Shown: piece by piece, positions 1-5,919 of the stretch
How the letters are laid out: each line of letters begins with the position of its first letter
How positions within the stretch are numbered: the first letter of the stretch is position 1
From: an uncultured Ruminococcus sp.
Lineage (GTDB): Bacteria; Bacillota; Clostridia; Oscillospirales; Ruminococcaceae
DNA: 7,932 nucleotides
NCBI RefSeq assembly: GCF_937915125.1
Contig: NZ_CALDMP010000071.1
Location: forward strand, 1 to 7,932
Direction: 5' to 3'
Made by a program: the position numbers and the translations under genes
The notes under the pieces: generated by a model
What the model was told of the DNA's origin: nothing
The model's database searches: none
The model's input: the letters and a program-made list of their open reading frames with translations, nothing else

Positions 1-52
1 ATGCAAGCATATGACGTGCAAAGCCGTCAGGCGCTCTTTGTGCGGTGTTGCC
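1..52 (-). repeat. End of MITE-like element, copy 1 (partial)
   Basis: These 52 bases are the exact reverse complement of 5691-5742, the left end of the complete element at 5691-5862. The terminal sequence reads TCTTTGTGCGGTGTTGCC on the plus strand and ends at base 52. The rest of the copy lies outside the window to the left. It is inverted relative to the complete copy. The base following the end is TC, not the TA seen at the other two copies, so a strict TA target cannot be claimed. Confidence 0.85.
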
Positions 53-113
53 TCATGGATAATCCCGGCGCTTCCGGGTAGGATAAGAATATCCTGTGTC
101 TGGAGGTGATACC

Positions 114-293
114 ATGGAACCCTATGAAATTCCCCTTGGCTTCGGCATGGCGCTTGCACAGAATCCGGAGGAACTGCTGAAATTTGCAGCACTTCCGGAA
201 CACAAAAAACGGAAGATCATAAACGGCACCCATACGGTCTCCTCAAAAGAGGAAATGCGGCAGTATGTGGAACGTATTTTGACGATGATGTAA
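114..293 (+). CDS. Small conserved-type protein of unknown function (59 aa)
   Basis: The start at 114 is chosen because GGAGGTG (102-108) stands five bases before the ATG; an in-frame GTG at 96 has no comparable site. The product is 59 residues, mainly charged and helical in character, with no signal peptide or membrane segment. The N-terminus MEPYEIPLGFGMALAQNPE is followed by a KKRKII basic patch (residues 31-36) and a C-terminal SSKEEMRQYVERIL helix (44-57). From memory, similar short proteins occur in gut Clostridia, and the FAAL/KKRKII region loosely recalls the C-terminal helical part of YdeI/OmpD-associated proteins, but I could not check this. Two small hairpins precede the gene (64-78 and 81-94). 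It may be co-transcribed with the bile salt hydrolase 114 bases downstream, though nothing proves a functional link. Function unknown. Confidence 0.75.
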   Translation: MEPYEIPLGFGMALAQNPEELLKFAALPEHKKRKIINGTHTVSSKEEMRQYVERILTMM

Positions 294-322
294 TCATGCA
301 GGGGCAATACGTTCCATAAACC

Positions 323-350
323 TTGTAGGGGCGGATATTATTCACCCGCA
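323..350. repeat. GGGGCGGATATTATT-type intergenic repeat module
   Basis: The sequence TTGTAGGGGCGGATATTATT followed by CACCCGC forms an imperfect GGGCG/CACCC hairpin. From memory it resembles a short dispersed intergenic repeat (GTAGGGGCGGATATYATYCGCCCG) common in gut Firmicutes. There is only one copy in this window, so the call rests on recollection. It lies upstream of the bile salt hydrolase and could sit within its leader. Confidence 0.35.
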
Positions 351-407
351 ATGAAAAGCCTATTTTTAACAGAGGGAAATAAAATCAATAAAACAGGAGT
401 GACAGCA

Positions 408-1385
408 ATGTGTATCAGTATTGCAATGAAAACCAATGCTTTTTATTTCGGGCGCAATATGGATCTGGACTATGGATTCGGGGAACATGTGGTAGTGACG
501 CCCCGGAATTATCCCTTTGTATTCCGGAAAGCCGGTGGGATGGAACACCACTATGCCATGATCGGTATGGCATCTGTGGCAGAGGGTTATCCCTTGTATG
601 CAGAGGCGGCAAATGAACGGGGACTGTGCATTGCCGGGCTGAACTTTCCAGACAATGCTTATTACCCCCAAGAGGAAGAACCCGGCAAGGAGAATATATC
701 TCCTTTTGAGCTGATTCCGTGGCTTCTGGGGAAGTGTGCATCTGTGGCAGAGGCGAAAGAGCTTCTCACCAAGACACATCTCGTGGCGATCCCTTTCAGT
801 GAAAATATGCCTCTTGCCACCCTGCACTGGCATATTGCTGACCGGGAAAGCTCCATTGTCCTGGAATCCACCCGGGATGGAATGCATATCTACGATAACC
901 CGGTGCATGTCCTGACGAATAATCCCACATTTCCTTTCCATATGACCAATCTGAGCCAGTATCTCAACCTGCACGTGACACCGCCGGAAAATTGCTTTTC
1001 GGAACATGCAGATATTCGTCCTTTCGGAAAGGGACTGGGCAGTTTCGGTCTCCCGGGAGATTTCTCCCCGGCATCCCGGTTTGTCAAGGCAGCCTATCTG
1101 CTGCTGAATTCCAGATGCCAGCCGGATGAAGAGAGCAGCGTCTCCCAGTATTTCCACCTTCTGGATTCCGTGGCGGTGGTCAACGGCAGTATTGTACCCA
1201 ATGCAGACAGTGCCTATTTTACCCGGTATTCCTGTTGCATGAATGTGGATGAGGGAATCTATTACTACAAGACATATTCCAACAGCCAGTTGACGGCGGT
1301 GTATATGCAGCATGAAGATCTGGATGGAACCGGACTTCGGGAATTCCCACTGATTACGCAGCAGCAGGTGGCGTGGATAAACTGA
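408..1385 (+). CDS. bsh: Bile salt hydrolase (choloylglycine hydrolase, Ntn-hydrolase family)
   Basis: Hydrolyses the amide bond of glycine- or taurine-conjugated bile acids in the cytoplasm, releasing free bile acid and the amino acid. The start at 408 is fixed by chemistry: it gives MCIS, so removal of Met exposes the catalytic Cys2. GGAG (393-396) precedes it by 11 bases, and an in-frame ATG at 351 would bury Cys2. Family residues visible in the 325-aa product (C. perfringens enzyme 329 aa) are Cys2, Arg16 and Asp19 in FGRNMD, Asn79 in GLNFP, Asn171 in LTNNPTF and Arg224 in PGDFSPASRF. The C-terminus has the typical YTRYSCCM-like and GIYYYKTY blocks (about 270-290). There is no signal peptide. 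The specificity-loop position reads Gly209-Leu210-Gly211. Penicillin V acylase is the related alternative, but GLNFP and the overall match to clostridial bile salt hydrolases favour this call. A terminator follows directly, so the transcript probably ends here. Confidence 0.93.
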   Translation: MCISIAMKTNAFYFGRNMDLDYGFGEHVVVTPRNYPFVFRKAGGMEHHYAMIGMASVAEGYPLYAEAANERGLCIAGLNFPDNAYYPQEEEPGKENISPFELIPWLLGKCASVAEAKELLTKTHLVAIPFSENMPLATLHWHIADRESSIVLESTRDGMHIYDNPVHVLTNNPTFPFHMTNLSQYLNLHVTPPENCFSEHADIRPFGKGLGSFGLPGDFSPASRFVKAAYLLLNSRCQPDEESSVSQYFHLLDSVAVVNGSIVPNADSAYFTRYSCCMNVDEGIYYYKTYSNSQLTAVYMQHEDLDGTGLREFPLITQQQVAWIN

Positions 1386-1394
1386 TGATATCAA

Positions 1395-1425
1395 AAAACC
1401 GCTCCGGAATACCGGCGGCGGTTTT
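1395..1425 (+). terminator. Intrinsic terminator after the bile salt hydrolase gene
   Basis: AAAACCGC (1395-1402) pairs with GCGGTTTT (1418-1425). An inner CCGG/CCGG stem closes an AATA loop (1408-1411), with a small bulge between the two stems. The hairpin starts nine bases after the stop codon and ends in a T run. The A run on the left arm would allow some activity in the other direction. Confidence 0.85.
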
Positions 1426-1443
1426 CATGTTGTGGTATGGTAA

Positions 1444-1510
1444 ACCCCTCCCCTTTCAGGGGAGGCAGATCAGGCACCCGGAAAATTGAGTACAGCAATG
1501 GTGGAGGGGT
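1444..1510. repeat. Short palindromic repeat unit in the leader of the TSUP gene
   Basis: A perfect hairpin, CCTCCCC (1447-1453), TTTCA loop, GGGGAGG (1459-1465), lies at the left end. The whole unit is bounded by ACCCCTCC (1444-1451) and its inverted match GGAGGGGT (1503-1510). The short and long pairings share bases and cannot form together. From memory, CCTCCCCTTTNAGGGGAGG units are common dispersed repeats in gut Clostridia, so this is more likely a repeat than a dedicated regulator. Only one copy is present here. Confidence 0.55.
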
Positions 1511-1550
1511 AACAGAGAGGTTATCGAACCGACATAACAGGAGGGACAGT

Positions 1551-2321
1551 ATGTTTGAATTTATGATTTGTTTTATTGCCGGTATCGGGGCAGGGCTTGG
1601 GACAGGCTTTGCAGGTATGAGTGCGGCGGCGGTGATCAGTCCGATGCTCATTACATTTCTGGATATTCCGGCGTATCAGGCGGTGGGCATTGCCCTTGCA
1701 AGCGATGTGCTCGCCAGCGGCGTTTCGGCGTATACTTATTATAAAAACAAGAATATTGACGTGAAAAACGGCGTTGTCATGATGGTGACGGTGTTGATCT
1801 TCACACTGGCGGGAAGTCTGCTGGCAAGTTTGCTGCCGTCGTCCACCATGGGAAAATTCTCCATGATCATGACCCTGCTTCTGGGCATCAAATTCCTGGT
1901 GAAGCCGGTCATGACCACAAAGGAGAAAATGCTCCAGACTTCGGTGAAAAAACGCTTTATCCAGTCGGTTTGCTGCGGGATTCTCATCGGGCTGATCTGT
2001 GGCTTTGTAGGAGCCGGCGGCGGTATGATGATGCTGCTGATCCTGACCTCTGTGCTGGGCTATGAACTGAAAACGGCAGTGGGTACCAGCGTGTTTATTA
2101 TGACATTCACGGCGCTGACGGGTGCTGTCTCCCACTTTGCCGTAGACGGAATGCCCGACCTCTCTGCCTTGATCTTCTGCGTATTGTCCACGCTCCTCTG
2201 GGCAAGGATTGCAGCGAAGTTTGCCAATAAGGCAGAGCCAAAGGTACTGAACCGTGCTACGGGTGCTGTGCTTACGGTACTGGGTGCGGCTATGATCGTG
2301 GTGAATCAGGCGCGGGGATGA
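1551..2321 (+). CDS. TauE/SafE (TSUP) family membrane transporter
   Basis: A polytopic inner-membrane protein of 256 aa, the usual length for the TauE/SafE/TSUP family, whose members export or import sulfite, sulfonates or other small organic anions. The start at 1551 follows AGGAGGG (1539-1545) at a five-base spacing; longer in-frame starts run through the upstream repeat and lack a site. About seven or eight hydrophobic segments are visible (roughly 3-35, 41-60, 73-95, 100-117, 136-168, 176-196, 203-222 and 234-252). The family's internal duplication shows as two glycine-rich motifs: GAGLGTGFAG at 13-22 and GFVGAGGGMM at 151-160. The basic loop between the halves (122-136, TTKEKMLQTSVKKRF) is probably cytoplasmic. 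The substrate cannot be read from sequence. Proximity to a bile salt hydrolase, which can release taurine, suggests sulfur compounds, but a terminator separates the two genes. Confidence 0.88.
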   Translation: MFEFMICFIAGIGAGLGTGFAGMSAAAVISPMLITFLDIPAYQAVGIALASDVLASGVSAYTYYKNKNIDVKNGVVMMVTVLIFTLAGSLLASLLPSSTMGKFSMIMTLLLGIKFLVKPVMTTKEKMLQTSVKKRFIQSVCCGILIGLICGFVGAGGGMMMLLILTSVLGYELKTAVGTSVFIMTFTALTGAVSHFAVDGMPDLSALIFCVLSTLLWARIAAKFANKAEPKVLNRATGAVLTVLGAAMIVVNQARG

Positions 2322-2428
2322 TTGTGCGATGCATGGAAAAGAACGGATGGTGCAGGAGGGAATCGGGGAATGACATAGGAGCTATTAGAATTAGTGCCAC
2401 TGCCCCTAGAATCATACTCATATACAAA

Positions 2429-2465
2429 AAACGGTTTGAATATCTTCCTGATATCCAAACCGTTT
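2429..2465. terminator. Strong two-way terminator between converging genes
   Basis: AAACGGTTTG (2429-2438) pairs perfectly with CAAACCGTTT (2456-2465). After one mismatch, ATATC (2440-2444) pairs with GATAT (2450-2454) around a TTCCT loop. Read leftward, the stem is followed by a run of six T; read rightward it is followed by TTTCATTATTTT. It serves both the rightward TSUP gene and the leftward spore protein gene. Confidence 0.92.
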
Positions 2466-2507
2466 CATTATTTTACCTTAACCCGAAAATGTGGATTATA
2501 GGTCAGT

Positions 2508-2687
2508 TCACTGCATCTTATAGGCGTCGATCATCTTCTTGACCATCTGACCGCCGATAGAACCAGCCTCACGTGCAGTCAGGTCACCGTTATAACCCTG
2601 CTTCAGAGTTACGCCAACTTCGCTGGCAGACTCCATCTTGAAACGCTCCATTGCTTCTTTGCCCTTCTGCGTAAATTCGCCCTTCAT
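2508..2687 (-). CDS. Alpha/beta-type small acid-soluble spore protein (59 aa)
   Basis: Binds and coats DNA in the dormant spore, protecting it from UV and chemical damage, and is degraded by the GPR protease at germination. Start is ATG at 2687 with AGGAG at 2700-2696 (minus strand). The 59-aa product begins MKGEFTQKGKEAMERFKMES. The GPR recognition site is visible as E19-S-A21-S22-E23-V-G25, with the scissile bond expected around A21/S22. The DNA-binding core follows as GYNGDLTAREAGSIGGQMVK (31-50), nearly the family consensus for clostridial members. Length is at the short end for the family (about 60-70). It marks the organism as a likely spore former. It is a single gene with its own terminator downstream and probably its own forespore promoter upstream, so it is not expected to be read with the DUF2809 gene in vegetative cells. 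Confidence 0.95.
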   Translation of the reverse strand: MKGEFTQKGKEAMERFKMESASEVGVTLKQGYNGDLTAREAGSIGGQMVKKMIDAYKMQ

Positions 2688-2723
2688 AATTCATTCTCCT
2701 TTTCAAAATCATAATTTCCGTGT

Positions 2724-2773
2724 TGCGGCGAACCGAAAGCACCTGGAAGATGCGTCGTACCTTTGTCGCCGCA
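2724..2773 (-). other. Inverted repeat in the spore-protein leader
   Basis: TGCGGCGA (2724-2731) and TCGCCGCA (2766-2773) are perfect 8-base inverted repeats separated by 34 bases. If transcription starts at the promoter candidate at 2778-2806, both arms fall in the 5' untranslated leader. A role in mRNA stability is possible but not shown. Confidence 0.35.
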
Positions 2774-2777
2774 CTAG

Positions 2778-2806
2778 TAGTATATCGCAGATCCAGATTT
2801 CTATCA
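2778..2806 (-). promoter_or_regulatory. Candidate forespore (sigma-G-like) promoter of the spore protein gene
   Basis: On the minus strand TGATA (2806-2802) is separated by 17 bases from TATACTA (2784-2778). The downstream element fits the sigma-G -10 pattern CATNNTA except at its first base, and the upstream one partly fits GHATR. Spore protein genes of this family are normally transcribed by sigma-G. The match is imperfect, and TATACT could equally serve as a sigma-A -10 box. The leader would be about 85 bases. Confidence 0.35.
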
Positions 2807-2855
2807 CAGGTAGTTTTTTCGAGTTTTTTTGCATGACCTTGGCGGCACTGGAAAA

Positions 2856-3266
2856 TCAATTTTTTTCAAAGGCAAAGGACGCCGCAAGTTCCAATCCGCA
2901 CAGCACGGCGCATCCGGAAAGGTAACACAGTATGTCACCCCAGTCAAAGGAGGTACCGATTATCGTACTTGCCGCAGCACTCCTGGACAAGCCCAGAAGC
3001 TCTATGATATGTATGCCCTGTAAGAACTCTACCATAACGGCAAAACCAAACAAGATCACGATCCACCAGGAACAGCGATGGGTGTGCAGTTTTTTCCAAA
3101 TGCGAATCGGGAGAACCGTGTGCAAAAAGCAGTACAACACGGACATGACGATGACATCGCCCAGATAGGGACGGATAAAACTGTCGTGCACAAACAGTGC
3201 AATCAAAACTTCTATGCCGAATAAAACCAATAATGAGATACCAAAACAAATATGAGGATGTTTCAT
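2856..3266 (-). CDS. DUF2809-type integral membrane protein (136 aa)
   Basis: A small membrane protein of unknown function. Start is ATG at 3266: AAGGAG stands nine bases upstream on the minus strand, whereas the longer GTG start at 3287 has no site. Four hydrophobic segments can be seen (about 6-26, 35-55, 67-87, 110-130). The features that suggest DUF2809 are FIRPYLGDV in the first periplasmic turn (30-38), an acidic residue in the third helix (VEFLQ, 79-83), LGLSRS (91-96) and the strongly conserved-looking IIGTSFDWGDILCYLSG (102-118). The layout also resembles the VanZ-like group, a less likely alternative. It lies 24 bases downstream of the AraC-type regulator on the same strand with no terminator between, so the two are probably co-transcribed. 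No clear terminator hairpin follows it. Confidence 0.75.
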   Translation of the reverse strand: MKHPHICFGISLLVLFGIEVLIALFVHDSFIRPYLGDVIVMSVLYCFLHTVLPIRIWKKLHTHRCSWWIVILFGFAVMVEFLQGIHIIELLGLSRSAAASTIIGTSFDWGDILCYLSGCAVLCGLELAASFAFEKN

Positions 3267-3290
3267 TTTTTCAGACTCCTTTTTCACGAA

Positions 3291-4160
3291 TTACGGAATA
3301 TAATCGGAAGTGCTCCGGTATCGCAGCGGCGAAACGCCCATCTGACTGCGGAACACCCGATTGAAATAGCTGACGTTTTCATAACCACATTCAAATGCGA
3401 TTTCCAGAACAGTCCTGTCTGTCTCACGCAGCAGCGTACATGCCTGTTCGATCCGGACTGTGTTCAGATATGCAGTAAAATTCTGCCCGGTCGCACCGCG
3501 AAAATACCGGGAAAAATATTTTTCCGACATATGAAACGCATCCGCCATGGCAGTGATCGTAAGCTGCGCCGCATAATTTTTGCGGATATACTCCAGGATC
3601 TTCTTGAGCCGTTCGCTCTTCTGACTGGGGGATTGCTGTACAGTGATCAGCTGCCGCCGCCGGATCAATTCTGAGATCAGCTGCAACAGATACACTTTGA
3701 TTGCCAGTTCATATCCGATTTCCTTTTGCTCTATGGTACGCAAAATCTGTGTCAGAATGCCGCTGATAGTCTCCACTTGTTCCGGGTCAGTGATGCGTAC
3801 CGGAAACCGCATGGTATTCCGGATGAGCGGCTCCAGATATGCCTGGGCATTGTCGTTTGCCGCAAAGGAAAGGGATTCCAGCGGAAAGATGAATGTGCCA
3901 TAGGATAGCGTGGGGTCGTTGGATACAATGCGGTGCAGTTCCTCCTGATTGATCATAAAAATATCTCCGGCAGAACCCAGAAATGTCTCCGCACCAATGG
4001 TGATCTCCGCTGTCCCGGAGAACAGCTGCATGATCTCCATATTTTTATGCCAGTGCAGCTGTACAAGAAAATGGTCGCACTCTGTAGTTGTCATAAAACA
4101 TTCCAAGGGGAACCTTGGTGTTCCATGTTTTCGCATCTCCAGCAGACGTTGTTTTTCCAT
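3291..4160 (-). CDS. AraC/XylS-family transcriptional regulator with cupin sensor domain
   Basis: A 289-aa one-component DNA-binding regulator. Start is ATG at 4160, six bases after AAAGGAGAT; a longer in-frame start at 4196 lacks a site. The N-terminal cupin-like ligand domain (about 25-110) carries HWHKNMEIM (36-44) and GSAGDIFMINQEELH (62-76), as in sugar-sensing members. A helical linker spans about 128-180. The C-terminal AraC domain (about 185-285) has two helix-turn-helix units: LTITAMADAFHMSEKYFSRY (200-219) and the family signature around EIAFECGYENVSYFNRVFR (253-271) ending in GVSPLRYR. It is transcribed divergently from a GH1 beta-glucosidase across 132 bases, the usual arrangement for a regulator and its target. 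The natural inference is activation of the glycosidase in response to a beta-glucoside or its breakdown product. The ligand cannot be read from sequence. Confidence 0.93.
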   Translation of the reverse strand: MEKQRLLEMRKHGTPRFPLECFMTTTECDHFLVQLHWHKNMEIMQLFSGTAEITIGAETFLGSAGDIFMINQEELHRIVSNDPTLSYGTFIFPLESLSFAANDNAQAYLEPLIRNTMRFPVRITDPEQVETISGILTQILRTIEQKEIGYELAIKVYLLQLISELIRRRQLITVQQSPSQKSERLKKILEYIRKNYAAQLTITAMADAFHMSEKYFSRYFRGATGQNFTAYLNTVRIEQACTLLRETDRTVLEIAFECGYENVSYFNRVFRSQMGVSPLRYRSTSDYIP

Positions 4161-4292
4161 TCTGTCATCTCCTTTGAAAAAGTAGAAAATGTGCAAGAAT
4201 ATGCGGATATAGTGCTAGATTTTGTGGAATATTACAGATATAATATAACACAGAACAGGAAATCTGTCAACCATTTCAGGGAGGCTTTGCAT
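4161..4292. promoter_or_regulatory. Divergent regulatory region between araC-type and GH1 genes
   Basis: A 132-base A+T-rich intergenic region. On the plus strand a perfect TATAAT box (4239-4244) lies about 50 bases before the GH1 start. The hexamer 17 bases upstream (TAGATT, 4216-4221) is a poor -35, as expected for an activator-dependent promoter. Inverted ACAGAT (4234-4239) and ATCTGT (4262-4267) flank the likely transcription start and could be an operator. No convincing promoter for the leftward gene could be picked out. Confidence 0.5.
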
Positions 4293-5660
4293 ATGAAATT
4301 TGCAGAAAACTTTTTATGGGGCACAGCTTCTGCTGCCTATCAGATCGAGGGCGCTTATCTCGAGGACGGCAAGGGGCTGAACATCTGGGACGCCTATTGC
4401 CAGGAGGGAAACCGCATTGCTCACAGTGAAAACGGCAATGTGGCATGTGACCACTATCACCGTTTCCGGGAAGATGTGAAAATGATGCGGGAGATGGGCG
4501 TCAAGAATTATCGTTTTTCCATCAGCTGGACACGTATTCTTCCGGAGGGTACAGGAAAAGTCAACGAAAAGGGTTTGCAGTTTTACTCCGATCTGGTGGA
4601 TGAACTGCTGGCAAACGGCATCGAACCGCTGGTGACGTTGTTCCACTGGGACTATCCCCTGGCACTGCACCAGAAAGGCGGCTGGCTGAACCGGGAATCT
4701 TCGGACTGGTTTGCGGAGTATGCAAAGGTTGTGGTAGATGCCCTTTCCGACCGGGTGAAATACTGGATGACCATCAACGAGCCACAGGTATTCATCGGCT
4801 GCGGTTATGCCATTGGCAAATTTGCACCCTTTGAGAAGCATCTGCCCTGCGACCTGACCCGTATGACGCACAATGTGCTGCTGTCACACGGAAAGGCTGT
4901 GCAGGTCATCCGGAAATATGCCAAGAAAGAGCCGGTGATCGGTTTTGCATTTGCTACGCCGTGCTGTACACCCACAGACAATACACCGGAGGCAATCGAA
5001 GAAGCACGCCGCAAGAGCTTTTCTGTCACACGGGATCGCTTTCCCTTTGAGCTCTCCTGGTGGGCAGATCCCATTTTCTTCGGCGAATATCCTCAGGAGG
5101 CATATGATGTGCTGGGTGCAGATATGCCGGAGATCCTGCCGGGCGATATGGAGATCATCTCACAGCCGGTGGATTTTTACGGCGTAAACATCTATGAGAG
5201 CAAGGCAGCGGAAAACATTTACGGCTATGCAGAAAACGCCTATCTTGGCTGCCCCAGAACCCAGATGGGCTGGCCGGTCACGCCGGAGGTGCTCTACTGG
5301 AGCCCGAAATTCCTCTATGAGCGCTACAAGAAGCCGGTGCTGCTCAGCGAAAACGGTATGGCAGGACATGACTGGGTGCACCTGGACGGCAGAGTACACG
5401 ATGCACACCGCATTGACTTCATGAAGCGCTATCTTCGGGAATTATGCCGCAGTGCAGAGGACGGCGCAGAGATCATGGGTTATATGTACTGGTCGATTAT
5501 GGACAATTTTGAATGGGCAGACGGCTATGACAAGCGTTTTGGTCTGGTGCACGTGGACTATCAGACGCAGAAGCGTACCATCAAGGATTCCGGCTATTTC
5601 TACCGGGATGTCATCCAGACAAATGGACAAGCCATTTTTTCAGACACCTGGGAAGGCTGA
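4293..5660 (+). CDS. GH1 family beta-glucosidase, non-phospho type, cytoplasmic
   Basis: Retaining glycoside hydrolase that cleaves terminal beta-linked glucose (often also galactose) from imported beta-glucosides or cellobiose. Start at 4293 follows AGGGAGG (4278-4284) with an eight-base spacing; upstream in-frame codons cross the promoter. The 455-aa length and single (beta/alpha)8 domain are typical. The N-terminal signature FLWGTASAAYQIEG is at 7-20. The acid/base is Glu163 in TINEP and the nucleophile Glu353 in LSENG. Substrate-site residues include Gln17, His118 in FHWD, Asn162, Trp400, Glu407 and Trp408. The NFEWADGYDKRFGLVHVD block (405-422) has the Glu that contacts free glucose, rather than the Ser/Lys/Tyr set of 6-phospho-beta-glucosidases, so the substrate is probably not phosphorylated. 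There is no signal peptide. No transporter is adjacent in this window. The divergent AraC-type gene is the likely regulator. Confidence 0.95.
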   Translation: MKFAENFLWGTASAAYQIEGAYLEDGKGLNIWDAYCQEGNRIAHSENGNVACDHYHRFREDVKMMREMGVKNYRFSISWTRILPEGTGKVNEKGLQFYSDLVDELLANGIEPLVTLFHWDYPLALHQKGGWLNRESSDWFAEYAKVVVDALSDRVKYWMTINEPQVFIGCGYAIGKFAPFEKHLPCDLTRMTHNVLLSHGKAVQVIRKYAKKEPVIGFAFATPCCTPTDNTPEAIEEARRKSFSVTRDRFPFELSWWADPIFFGEYPQEAYDVLGADMPEILPGDMEIISQPVDFYGVNIYESKAAENIYGYAENAYLGCPRTQMGWPVTPEVLYWSPKFLYERYKKPVLLSENGMAGHDWVHLDGRVHDAHRIDFMKRYLRELCRSAEDGAEIMGYMYWSIMDNFEWADGYDKRFGLVHVDYQTQKRTIKDSGYFYRDVIQTNGQAIFSDTWEG

Positions 5661-5690
5661 ATTTGAAGGAGAATTACAAAATTTGATATA

Positions 5691-5862
5691 GGCAACACCG
5701 CACAAAGAGCGCCTGACGGCTTTGCACGTCATATGCTTGCATATTTTCCGTCATATTTCACAAAAATGCTCGTGAATACACAAAGTATTCACTGCGCTTT
5801 TTGTTTCATCTGACGAAAAATCTGACTGCGCATCTGACGCACAATCTTTGTGCGGTATTGCC
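5691..5862. mobile_element. Complete MITE-like inverted-repeat element, copy 2 (172 bp)
   Basis: A non-coding element. The termini GGCAACACCGCACAAAGA (5691-5708) and TCTTTGTGCGGTATTGCC (5845-5862) are inverted repeats matching at 17 of 18 bases. Internal arms 5743-5766 and 5798-5821 pair at 19 of 24, and the apex has a perfect GTGAATAC (5772-5779)/GTATTCAC (5785-5792) hairpin, so nearly the whole element folds on itself. The left arm has about 11 extra bases relative to the right. TATA flanks both ends (5687-5690 and 5863-5866), which fits a target duplication of TA or TATA. Partial copies occur at both window ends. The size, terminal repeats and lack of ORF suit a transposase-dependent MITE; the parent transposase is not in view. 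Confidence 0.85.
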
Positions 5863-5867
5863 TATAG

Positions 5868-5908
5868 AAAAGGCGGTCAAACGTGAAAAAATCGTTTGAT
5901 CGCCTTTT
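5868..5908. terminator. Two-way terminator between GH1 gene and ABC operon
   Basis: A 16-base stem (5868-5883 with 5893-5908) of AAAAGGCGGTCAAACG against CGTTTGATCGCCTTTT, complete apart from one G-T pair, with a nine-base loop. T runs follow in both directions. It begins 12 bases beyond the stop codon of the leftward permease gene and also faces the rightward GH1 gene, from which it is now separated by the MITE. Confidence 0.92.
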
Positions 5909-5919
5909 ATTATGTACGC

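Noticed and set aside
366..1394. 342-codon open frame on the minus strand opposite the bile salt hydrolase
   Set aside because: It is the antisense shadow of a gene with full catalytic motifs, has no ribosome binding site, and reads as low-likelihood protein rich in Cys, His and Ile.
1521..2135. 204-codon open frame on the minus strand opposite the TSUP gene
   Set aside because: Very rich in His, Gln and Arg, as expected from the antisense of a hydrophobic membrane protein; no ribosome binding site.
2290..2421. Minus-strand frame of 43 residues starting MSMILGAVALILIAP
   Set aside because: The start looks like a membrane helix, but it lies directly after the strong terminator, has no ribosome binding site and runs into the TSUP gene. 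It may be a gene remnant, but I cannot support it.
2318..2542. 74-codon plus-strand frame after the TSUP gene
   Set aside because: It runs through the two-way terminator and into the spore protein gene on the other strand; no family resemblance.
2590..2859. 89-codon minus-strand frame over the spore protein gene
   Set aside because: Wrong frame over a gene with clear family motifs, and it crosses its leader.
3933..4292. Longer N-terminus for the GH1 enzyme
   Set aside because: The extension lies opposite the AraC-type gene and the promoter region; the family N-terminus FAENFLWG and the ribosome binding site fix the start at 4293.
4293..5660. 6-phospho-beta-glucosidase as the GH1 specificity
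   Set aside because: The block around residue 407 reads NFEWADGYDKRFG, lacking the Ser/Lys/Tyr phosphate-binding set, and no PTS genes are nearby.
5691..5862. CRISPR array or structured RNA gene as an explanation for the repeat
   Set aside because: There are no regularly spaced direct repeats. Inverted ends, flanking TATA and dispersed copies in both orientations fit a mobile element better.
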